Assembly: GCA_023415915.1 (NCBI GenBank)
Contig: JAEZIZ010000085.1
Coordinates: 1-55,194, forward strand
Length of the DNA stretch: 55,194 bases
DNA from: Bacillota bacterium
GTDB taxonomy: Bacteria; Bacillota; Clostridia; Christensenellales; SZUA-584
Direction: 5' to 3'
The position numbers were made by a program, and so were the translations under genes. Shown here piece after piece: positions 15,879-22,614 of the stretch. A model generated the notes under the pieces. That model was not told the origin of the DNA. It worked only from the letters and a program-made list of their open reading frames with translations, and did not search any database. How positions within the stretch are numbered: position 1 is the stretch's first letter; the number at the start of each line of letters is the position of its first letter.

Positions 15879-17072
15879 TTATGTTCTGTAGCTTGCGTTT
15901 ATATTTACATACTCTGTTGACAGATCGCACGTCCACATCGTTTCGCAGGCGTCGCCGTCGTTAAGTTCCAGCGTATATGTCACCTCATCCTTTTTCAGCA
16001 CTTCGAGCGCTGCCTGCTCGTCGAAAGCAAGCCCGCCGCCCTGGCGGCACACCTGCACATCGCCTATGAATATATCCACCTTCCCGGGGTCGAAAGACGC
16101 TCCCGAATAGCCCGCTGCGGTAAGCAGCCTGCCCCAGTTAGCGTCGTTACCGTATACGGCGGTCTTGCAAAGCGGCGATTTTGCTATCGCGCAAGCTATA
16201 AGGCGCGCGTTTTCGGCGTTTTTTGCGCCGTTTACCTGTATCGTCAATAGCTTCGTCGCGCCTTCGCCGTCCGCCGCGAGCATCTTCGCAAGGCGAACGC
16301 AAACGCGCTTAAGAGCTTCGAGAAATAAGCTGTAGTCTTCCGTTCCTTCCGATATCTCGCCGTTGCCCGCGAGCCCCGACGCCATAATCAGCAGCTTGTC
16401 GCACACGCTGGTGTCTCCGTCGACCGATATCCTGTTGAAGGATTTGTCCGCCGCGACTTTTAGCGCAGCCTTGAGCGCTTCGGGGCATATGCAGGCGTCC
16501 GTGGTTATTACCGATATCATAGTAGCCATATCCGGATGGATCATGCCCGAGCCTTTGGCCATGCCTCCTATGCGCACCTCGCTGCCACCTATTACTACGC
16601 TTTCTTCCGCCTGCTTGACTACGGTGTCCGTAGTCATTATCGCCTGCGCCGCGTCCCGGCCGCCGCCGCGCGAAAGCACCGCGCTTTTTATGCCCGCTTC
16701 TATTTTATCCATAGGCATAGGTACGCCTATTACGCCTGTGGAAGCGGTGAGCACGTCCTCCGGCAAACACCCCAGCTTTTCAGCCGCAAATTTTGCCATT
16801 AAAAGCGCGTCCTGCTCGCCGCGCTCCGCAAGGCAGGCGTTGGCGTTGCCTGAATTTATGATAACTGCCTGCGCCCGGCCGTTCGCGACGTTCTTTTGCG
16901 CGAGCTTCAACGAATGGCCTTTTACTATGTTTTTAGTAAATATGCCCGCCGCGTTTGCCACGACGTCGCACTTGATTAGCGCGAGGTCCTTGCCGCCGTT
17001 TTTCTTTATGCCGCAGGCTACGCCGGCCGCGGTGAACCCTAAAGCGTATGTCACTCCGCTGCAATGTTCCAT
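15879..17072 (-). CDS. argJ: Glutamate N-acetyltransferase / ornithine acetyltransferase ArgJ
   Basis: Transfers acetyl between N-acetylornithine and glutamate, recycling the acetyl group in arginine biosynthesis; some members also use acetyl-CoA. The 397-residue precursor has the self-cleavage motif KGSGMIHPDMATM, where the Thr becomes the N-terminal nucleophile of the beta chain. The motif TASTGVIG and the C-terminal NINASYRT end are also typical. It stands alone: no argC, argB, argD or argF genes adjoin it, so the rest of the pathway must be elsewhere or missing. Confidence 0.95.
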   Translation of the reverse strand: MEHCSGVTYALGFTAAGVACGIKKNGGKDLALIKCDVVANAAGIFTKNIVKGHSLKLAQKNVANGRAQAVIINSGNANACLAERGEQDALLMAKFAAEKLGCLPEDVLTASTGVIGVPMPMDKIEAGIKSAVLSRGGGRDAAQAIMTTDTVVKQAEESVVIGGSEVRIGGMAKGSGMIHPDMATMISVITTDACICPEALKAALKVAADKSFNRISVDGDTSVCDKLLIMASGLAGNGEISEGTEDYSLFLEALKRVCVRLAKMLAADGEGATKLLTIQVNGAKNAENARLIACAIAKSPLCKTAVYGNDANWGRLLTAAGYSGASFDPGKVDIFIGDVQVCRQGGGLAFDEQAALEVLKKDEVTYTLELNDGDACETMWTCDLSTEYVNINASYRT

Positions 17073-17160
17073 ATCAAATACCTCTGAAACGAATTAACGA
17101 TTATTATAACATATCAGCCGGTTAAAAGGGTAAAATCCTGTTATTGAACAGTATTATTCC

Positions 17161-17847
17161 TCATGGCAGTATCTGTTCAAGTCGCTCCAAATCCAGTATC
17201 GTAAAACTGTCTTTATGAAACTCGAGTATGCCTTTCTCTGCTATGCCCGAAAGCTCTCTTGAAAGAGCGCTTCTGTTAACGCAAAGATAATCCGCAAGCC
17301 CCTGCCTGTTAAGTCCGATAGAAAAAGAGGCGCTGCCTTTTATAGTCGCCTGCCCCAAAAGGTAAGAAGCGAGCTTCTGCTTTGTGGTGCGCTTTGCGAT
17401 ATGGTCCATCTTTTCGCTCAACGTAAGGTTCTTCCGAGCTAATATGCCCAGCATGTTCTCAATAAGCGCGTTGTGATAGCCGCAGCATGAGGAACATGTT
17501 TTGATTATTCTTTGAAAAGGCAGCAGCAGCACTTCCGAATCGGCGCCTGCTTCCACTGTTACCGGACTTGTTGTGATACCCGCACACAGAAACGACTCGG
17601 CGAACATGTCGGCAGGCTCTATAAGCGCCATCATTGAGCGGTTGCCCAGTATGTCGTCTTTATAAATAAATGCCTGACCGGACAGCATTACGCCTATATG
17701 CCGCGTGTCTTCGCCCGCCGATATGATATAATCGCCTTTTTTGTAACGGCGTACCGACGCTTTTAAGCAGTCAAGCATGCCGCCGATCTCTCCGGTATTA
17801 AGCCCCTCAAACAGCGCCGTTTTTGTAAGTATAGTATGAGTATTCAT
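17161..17847 (-). CDS. Crp/Fnr family transcriptional regulator
   Basis: 228 residues. There is an N-terminal cyclic-nucleotide-binding-type beta barrel (residues 15-125, KKGDYIISAGEDTRHIGVMLSG), a dimerisation helix and a C-terminal winged HTH (NRQGLADYLCVNRSALSRELSGIAEKG, about 180-207). The Cys set CSSCCG (near residue 118) could bind a metal or Fe-S cluster but is not the canonical N-terminal Fnr cluster motif. It is transcribed divergently from the ferredoxin gene. A perfect palindrome, TGTTGC-AAAT-GCAACA, lies 18 nt upstream of its start, so autoregulation and control of the neighbour are likely. Confidence 0.88.
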   Translation of the reverse strand: MNTHTILTKTALFEGLNTGEIGGMLDCLKASVRRYKKGDYIISAGEDTRHIGVMLSGQAFIYKDDILGNRSMMALIEPADMFAESFLCAGITTSPVTVEAGADSEVLLLPFQRIIKTCSSCCGYHNALIENMLGILARKNLTLSEKMDHIAKRTTKQKLASYLLGQATIKGSASFSIGLNRQGLADYLCVNRSALSRELSGIAEKGILEFHKDSFTILDLERLEQILP

Positions 17848-17864
17848 AAAAAACTTTCACTTTA

Positions 17865-17880
17865 TGTTGCAAATGCAACA
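17865..17880. promoter_or_regulatory. Putative Crp/Fnr operator in the divergent intergenic region
   Basis: TGTTGCAAATGCAACA is a perfect 6-4-6 inverted repeat, the geometry expected of a Crp/Fnr dimer site. It lies between the regulator gene (start 17847, minus) and the ferredoxin gene (start 17937, plus). Confidence 0.6.
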
Positions 17881-17936
17881 GATATCTTTAGGGCATTATA
17901 TTACAATCAAACCAGAAAAGCAAGGAGGTCATATAA

Positions 17937-18647
17937 ATGAAAAGAAATATAATCGCTATAGACGAAGAAAAATGCAATGGCTGCGGACTGTGCGTTTCGG
18001 CGTGCCACGAGGGAGCGCTCAAAATAGTGAACGGCAAGGCAAAGCTGATATCCGATTCGTACTGCGACGGTCTCGGCAACTGCCTGCCTGAGTGCCCGAC
18101 GGGTGCGATAACGATAGAAGAGCGCGAGGCGGACGCGTTCGACGAAGAGATGGTAAAACGCAATAAATTGAATATCGAAAATGCGGAGCAAAAGCCGATG
18201 GCCTGCGGATGCCCGTCCGCACACGCGCAGGTATTCCAAAGGAAGGCAAAAGCCGCGCCCGCAGTTGAGCGGACGGATAACGTTTCCGAATTGAGGCAAT
18301 GGCCGTGCCAGATAAAGCTTGTACCTGTAAATGCGCCGTATTTTGACGGAGCTAAGCTGCTTATCGCCGCGGACTGCACCGCTTACGCCTACGCTAATGT
18401 GCACGACAGGTTCATGAAGGGAAGGATAACGCTGATAGGATGCCCGAAGCTCGATATGGTAGACTATTCCGAGAAGCTGACGGAGATAATAAAGAACAAC
18501 GACATAAAAAGCGTGGAGGTGCTGCGAATGAGCGTGCCGTGCTGCGGAGGCATAGAGTACGCGGTTAAGCAGGCGCTTATAAACAGCAATAAGATGATAC
18601 CCTGGAGCGTCACCGTAATCTCCACCGAAGGCGAAATACTTGAATAA
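17937..18647 (+). CDS. 4Fe-4S ferredoxin-domain protein (Fnr-associated)
   Basis: 236 residues. The first cluster motif CNGCGLCVSACHEGAL is complete. The second reads CDGLGNCLPECPTGAI, where one expected Cys is Leu, so this site may carry a 3Fe-4S cluster or none. Extra cysteines lie in MACGCPS, DCTAYAYA, IGCPK and VPCCGG. Proteins of this kind commonly pair with Crp/Fnr regulators in Clostridia and are thought to be electron-transfer or redox-sensing partners. AAGGAGG lies ten nt before ATG. It is monocistronic. Confidence 0.85.
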   Translation: MKRNIIAIDEEKCNGCGLCVSACHEGALKIVNGKAKLISDSYCDGLGNCLPECPTGAITIEEREADAFDEEMVKRNKLNIENAEQKPMACGCPSAHAQVFQRKAKAAPAVERTDNVSELRQWPCQIKLVPVNAPYFDGAKLLIAADCTAYAYANVHDRFMKGRITLIGCPKLDMVDYSEKLTEIIKNNDIKSVEVLRMSVPCCGGIEYAVKQALINSNKMIPWSVTVISTEGEILE

Positions 18648-18666
18648 AATAAAGAGATACGAAAGA

Positions 18667-18709
18667 TTTACACCCCAAAAAGTCTCACGGCTTTTTGGGG
18701 ACCCCGTAC
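18667..18709 (-). repeat. GGGGTCCCC hairpin repeat, copy 5
   Basis: In minus orientation. Perfect 10-bp stem CCCCAAAAAG (18673-18682) with CTTTTTGGGG (18691-18700), flanked by the conserved GGACCCCGTA and TTTACA ends. It lies 20 nt after the ferredoxin stop, where it could act as a transcription or RNA-stability barrier. Confidence 0.85.
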
Positions 18710-18717
18710 TAAACTGC

Positions 18718-18745
18718 GGCCTTAACAGAGCAAACTGTTAAGGCC
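18718..18745 (+). other. Strong 11-bp hairpin after the ferredoxin gene
   Basis: GGCCTTAACAG (18718-18728) pairs perfectly with CTGTTAAGGCC (18735-18745). No U tract follows, so it is not a standard terminator. It lies 9 nt after hairpin repeat copy 5 and may be part of a tandem 3' structure. Confidence 0.6.
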
Positions 18746-18835
18746 GATTTGATAGCGGGGCATAGATTTTCGCCGCCAGAAAGCTTTGCCGGTGCGTAAA
18801 GACATCATAAGCCAAAAATTTAGCTTCAGCGGTGA

Positions 18836-18863
18836 TTGATATTTATGCGGAAAAGTATATAAT
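18836..18863 (+). promoter_or_regulatory. Promoter of the DUF2156-GNAT operon
   Basis: TTGATA (18836-18841), a 16-nt spacer and TATAAT (18858-18863). The start would lie about 25 nt before the first ATG. Confidence 0.65.
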
Positions 18864-18893
18864 CATCTCATATTACGAACATCAGGAGAAAGA

Positions 18894-19784
18894 ATGCTGA
18901 ATTTCAGGCCGCTTGAGCTAGAAGACAAAGACCTGTTTGAGACGTATGCTATCTGCTACGGTTATCACAACATCGAAGCGTCGTTCGCCAACAAGTACAT
19001 TTGGGGCGAGGCGATGAAAACCAGGATATACTGCGACGGGCATACGATGTACCTGCTGCTTAACTACGCCGGACAGGACTTTATGCTCCCTCCTTTCTTA
19101 AAGGACTGCGAGTACAACTTCGCAAGGCCGCTTAAGGAAATCGAAGAGTATATGATGGATGTATTCGGAACGTTTCTGATAAAAGGGGTCACAAACGAGC
19201 AAAAAGCGCAGATAGAAAAGGACTGTCCCGGAAAGTACGATTTTCTGCCCGACAGGGCAAACTTCGAATACGTGTATCTCGCGGAAGATTTGATAACGCT
19301 CAAAGGCAAGAAACTGCACGCGAAGCGAAACCATATAAACAAACTTCTTAAAGACCACACTTATGAATACCGAAAATATACCGATAATGATTATGATGCG
19401 TGCATAGCGCTGCAGCAGCAATGGATACTCGGCAAAGATGACTCGCCGGAAGGATATGAGGAGCTCGAGGTAATAAAGCGGGCGCTGAGCCATCTTGATG
19501 AACTTAACTTAAAGTGCGGCCTGATATTCATAGACGGCGAGCTGCAGGCGTTCTCGATAGGCGAAGAGTTCGGAGATATGGCTATAATACATATAGAAAA
19601 GGCTAATCCCGAAATCCCCGGAGCGTTCGCGCTGATAAACAGGGAATTCGCGCGGCACGAATGGAGCGGTGTAAAGTACATCAACCGCGAGGAGGACATG
19701 GGCTTGGAAGGCTTAAGAAAGGCAAAGCTGTCGTATAACCCCGTTTTTCTGCTGGAGAAATACGATTGCGTAAGGAGCGGGTAA
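18894..19784 (+). CDS. DUF2156 acyl/aminoacyltransferase-like protein
   Basis: 296 residues with the DUF2156 fold, the double-GNAT domain also found as the catalytic part of MprF lysyl-phosphatidylglycerol synthases. Visible signatures are the start LNFRPLELEDKDLFE and KKLHAKRNHINKLLKDHTYEYR. Others are FIDGELQAFSIGEEF and the end YINREEDMGLEGLRKAKLSYNP. There is no membrane region, so if it transfers an amino-acyl group it is a soluble version; the substrate is unknown. It is followed after 1 nt by a GNAT gene, forming a two-gene operon. Confidence 0.85.
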   Translation: MLNFRPLELEDKDLFETYAICYGYHNIEASFANKYIWGEAMKTRIYCDGHTMYLLLNYAGQDFMLPPFLKDCEYNFARPLKEIEEYMMDVFGTFLIKGVTNEQKAQIEKDCPGKYDFLPDRANFEYVYLAEDLITLKGKKLHAKRNHINKLLKDHTYEYRKYTDNDYDACIALQQQWILGKDDSPEGYEELEVIKRALSHLDELNLKCGLIFIDGELQAFSIGEEFGDMAIIHIEKANPEIPGAFALINREFARHEWSGVKYINREEDMGLEGLRKAKLSYNPVFLLEKYDCVRSG

Positions 19785-19785
19785 T

Positions 19786-20808
19786 ATGGATATCCGGCTG
19801 CTTAAGGAGACTGATATACCGCAGGCCAAGGCGCTTTGGAAAGAAGCGTTCGGAGACTCGGACGCTTTTATAGAATGGTATTTTACAAACAAAGTCAGCC
19901 AAGGAAATTCGCTCGGAGCGTTCGACGGCCGGCTCGTTGCAGTCGTACATATGATACCGTTGAAAATGTGCGTACAGGGCGTGCCGGTTATGTCTTCGTA
20001 TATCGCCGGGGCTGCCACCGCCGCGGACAGAAGGGGCGAAGGGCTTATGCGCACGCTGCTTTACGAGTCGCTGAAAATAATGAAGCAGCGCGGCATAATG
20101 CTGACCCACCTGTACCCGTTCAAACACAGCTTTTACGAGAAGTTCGGCTGGGCGACTTACTCGTACGCGCGCTTTATAAGCGCCAAGGAAACTAGGCTGC
20201 GGCAGGATGCGGATATAATCGAATCGTGGGACGCGGAACTGTTTTCCGGGCTTTATCGGAGCATGATGAGCCGGTGCGACGGGTATATCGTAAGGGAAAA
20301 GCGCGAATGGCGCTGGCGTCTTGAAGAGCACGCGACGGACGGCGGAAAGACCACAGTGCTTATAAAAGGTGGTAAGCCTGCCGCATATATGCTGTATAAC
20401 AGCGAGCGGGGCAACGCCGACGTTATAGAAACGGTATACACCGATGCGGAGGACATAGAGCCTATACTCGCATACCTGCTGGAAAGCGGGCATAGAAGTG
20501 TTAATTACTTTATTCCCGCGGAAGAAGAAGGGGCGAGCCCTTATGGCATGGCAAGGATAGTGGACGCTTCGCTGCTGCTCAAAGCTTTCGGCGCACAGGA
20601 ACTGCTCGAGTATGCAAAGGTACGCGACGACTTTGCAGAGTGGAACAACATAGGGGACGGGGAAGAGCTTGACATAACTTGCCTTGCTAAGGCAATACAC
20701 CAGGGCACTTACCCCGGGTGCTGCGATAGCGAAAAAAATATACGGATATATAGTATATTAAAGAAACATTTTTCGTGTCGGAGTACTTGTATTTTTGAAC
20801 AGTATTAA
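19786..20808 (+). CDS. GNAT N-acetyltransferase, Eis-like
   Basis: 340 residues. The N-terminal GNAT domain has the acetyl-CoA segment AGAATAADRRGEGLMRTLL (a Q/RxxGxG/A-type loop, here RRGEGL, about residue 82) and FYEKFGWATYSYAR, which is characteristic of Eis-type enzymes with a second GNAT-like half. Homologues acetylate aminoglycosides or other amines, but housekeeping members are common and resistance should not be assumed. It is translationally linked to the DUF2156 gene (1-nt gap) and ends 16 nt before the ATP synthase operon, which could be read through from here. Confidence 0.85.
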   Translation: MDIRLLKETDIPQAKALWKEAFGDSDAFIEWYFTNKVSQGNSLGAFDGRLVAVVHMIPLKMCVQGVPVMSSYIAGAATAADRRGEGLMRTLLYESLKIMKQRGIMLTHLYPFKHSFYEKFGWATYSYARFISAKETRLRQDADIIESWDAELFSGLYRSMMSRCDGYIVREKREWRWRLEEHATDGGKTTVLIKGGKPAAYMLYNSERGNADVIETVYTDAEDIEPILAYLLESGHRSVNYFIPAEEEGASPYGMARIVDASLLLKAFGAQELLEYAKVRDDFAEWNNIGDGEELDITCLAKAIHQGTYPGCCDSEKNIRIYSILKKHFSCRSTCIFEQY

Positions 20809-20824
20809 TTAAAATGGATTGATT

Positions 20825-21112
20825 ATGTGGGGATTACTTGTAGGCGCAGCGATAGGCGGGCTGCAATTGCTGGCAGTTAGCAAGCTTGGCAGAATGATAC
20901 TCGGGGGCGAAACATATAGGAAGCTCCTGGGGGTATTGCTGTTCATTGCGAAGATGGCGGCTATAACGGTAATTTTATATTTTATATCCACCGTGTCGCT
21001 CGCTCATCTTATTTGGACGGCGGGCGGTATGCTGCTCGGGCTGGTGTCAGGATCTGTTTATATGCTGAAACGCCGCAGTAAAAATAATGGAGATGGTAAA
21101 AACGATGCTTAG
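20825..21112 (+). CDS. atpI: ATP synthase I-like small membrane protein
   Basis: About 95 residues with roughly four hydrophobic segments and a basic C-terminus (KRRSKNNGDGKNDA). Position and topology match AtpI, which helps assemble the c-ring and handles Mg2+ import in Firmicutes. Sequence identity to AtpI is weak by eye, so the call leans on position. ATG 20825 is taken rather than the TTG at 20819. Its end overlaps the start of atpB. Confidence 0.7.
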   Translation: MWGLLVGAAIGGLQLLAVSKLGRMILGGETYRKLLGVLLFIAKMAAITVILYFISTVSLAHLIWTAGGMLLGLVSGSVYMLKRRSKNNGDGKNDA

Positions 21113-21842
21113 CAACATGTTGACAAAATCTGTAGGACATTCAATCCGCTTAGAGGAGACAAGCTTTCATGTCATGCCCAACAAGATTTCCATTTTCGGA
21201 ATTGAGATAAGCGAGACCATAGTTCTTACATGGGTTGTCATGGCAATACTGATAATTGCCGCAGTAATAATACGCGTATTTGTATTGAGAAAGTTTAAAC
21301 CCGTACCGCGGGGAATACAAAACGTGCTCGAGATGTTCGTCAGTTTTGCCGAAAACTTCGCGAAATCATCGCTGGGGGAACACGGCGCCGTATACGCGTC
21401 ATATATATTCACGGTAGCTATTATGATAGTTTCGACCAGCCTTACCGAGCTGATGGGCTTCAGGCCGCCCGCGACGGATATAAACTTTACGATAGCGCTG
21501 GCTTTCATGTCGTTCGTGCTTATTAACTTCTACGGCATTTATCATACCGGGATTTTAGGAAGAATAGGCTGGTTTTTCAAACCCAAAGCGTTTATGTTCC
21601 CGATAAACGTAGTCACGCATATGGTTATCCCCGTATCGCTGTCGTTCCGTCTTTTCGGGAATATGTTCGCCGGTATGGTGGTCATGGACCTTTTATACAG
21701 CGTAATATATTTGTCGGTAGGCATTCCTGCCGTACTTGCGATATATTTCAATCTTTTCCATGTGGGCATACAAACGTATATCTTTCTTATACTGACGCTT
21801 TCGTTCATGGAAGAGACGGTTGCTTACGGTAAAAAAAGATAA
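21105..21842 (+). CDS. atpB: F-type ATP synthase subunit a
   Basis: Ion-channel subunit of Fo. About 245 residues with five or six membrane helices. The essential Arg is in VIPVSLSFRLFGNMFAG (about residue 180), and the final helix contains FNLFHVGIQTYIFLILTLSFMEE. Starts are possible at 21087, 21093 and 21105; I favour 21105, which has GGAG upstream, although the spacing is long. It overlaps atpI by 8 nt. Confidence 0.92.
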   Translation: MLSNMLTKSVGHSIRLEETSFHVMPNKISIFGIEISETIVLTWVVMAILIIAAVIIRVFVLRKFKPVPRGIQNVLEMFVSFAENFAKSSLGEHGAVYASYIFTVAIMIVSTSLTELMGFRPPATDINFTIALAFMSFVLINFYGIYHTGILGRIGWFFKPKAFMFPINVVTHMVIPVSLSFRLFGNMFAGMVVMDLLYSVIYLSVGIPAVLAIYFNLFHVGIQTYIFLILTLSFMEETVAYGKKR

Positions 21843-21872
21843 TTATATTCATTTAACAGGAGGAAAAAGTAC

Positions 21873-22103
21873 ATGTCAGCTTTAGTTGCAATTGGTGTTG
21901 GAATTGCGGTATTTACGGGCATAGGAGCAGGAATAGGAATGGGCATTGCGACGAGCCGCGCCACAGAGGCGGTTGCAAGGCAGCCCGAAGCGAGCGGCAA
22001 GATAAACGCGATGCTGCTTATTGGTCTTGCGTTTGCGGAAACGACTGCAATATACGGATTTGTTATCGCCATTCTGATGATGGGCAAAATTGGTGCATTT
22101 TAG
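21873..22103 (+). CDS. atpE: F-type ATP synthase subunit c
   Basis: A 76-residue two-helix proteolipid that forms the rotor ring. The first helix has the GxGxGxG packing motif (GIGAGIGMGIA) and the loop ARQPEA that contacts gamma/epsilon. The ion-binding carboxylate is Glu in the AFAETTAIYG segment of helix 2. A hydroxyl residue (Thr) follows the Glu, as in sodium-type rings, but the helix-1 Gln used for Na+ in well-studied rings is Met here. Ion specificity is therefore undecided. An AGGAGG ribosome binding site lies upstream. Confidence 0.95.
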   Translation: MSALVAIGVGIAVFTGIGAGIGMGIATSRATEAVARQPEASGKINAMLLIGLAFAETTAIYGFVIAILMMGKIGAF

Positions 22104-22134
22104 GAGAGGCGTACGTACTTAGTGAGGTGTAGAA

Positions 22135-22614
22135 ATGCTGGAATTATCTCCGCTGGAAATCGGAATTCATATACTTAACGTCATAGTGCTTTTTGTAGTA
22201 CTCAGGCTGCTTTTATATAAGCCTGTACTTAAGTATATGAAAAAACGCGAAAATACATTTGCCAATAAAATAGATGAGCTTGACAACCGCGAAAAAGAGC
22301 TTATAAGGCAGAAGGAACAATACGACAATATGATGGCTGATGCGGAAAACCAGGCTGCGGCCATAATAACAAAGAGCAATGAAATGGCCAGGGATCACGC
22401 GAAAGAGATTATCGACAACGCGAAAGAGCACTCAAGAGAAATGGTTTTGAGGGCTAAGAAGGAAATAGAAGCGGAAAAAGTTCAGACGCGCGCCGACTTA
22501 AAGGTCGAAATCACGGATATGGCTGTTAAGATCGCGGAAAAAGTGCTCGAACGGGAAGTATCTGTTGAAGACAACCGCAAAATAATAGACGAGTTCTTTG
22601 AAAGGGTGGGTTAA
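22135..22614 (+). CDS. atpF: F-type ATP synthase subunit b
   Basis: 159 residues. There is one N-terminal membrane helix (residues 8-27, IHILNVIVLFVVLRLLLY), then a long charged coiled coil that forms the peripheral stalk. The C-terminus (VKIAEKVLEREVSVEDNRKIIDEFFERVG) is the normal delta-binding end and is complete. It is therefore not a b-delta fusion. Its stop is directly followed by the TTG start of the fused delta-alpha gene. Confidence 0.92.
   Translation: MLELSPLEIGIHILNVIVLFVVLRLLLYKPVLKYMKKRENTFANKIDELDNREKELIRQKEQYDNMMADAENQAAAIITKSNEMARDHAKEIIDNAKEHSREMVLRAKKEIEAEKVQTRADLKVEITDMAVKIAEKVLEREVSVEDNRKIIDEFFERVG

Noticed and set aside
18719..18745. Hairpin after the ferredoxin gene as a terminator
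   Set aside because: Perfect 11-bp stem but no U tract on either side; listed as a structure, not as a terminator.
19786..20808. Eis-like acetyltransferase as an aminoglycoside resistance gene
   Set aside because: Eis-like GNATs are common housekeeping enzymes; nothing else suggests resistance.
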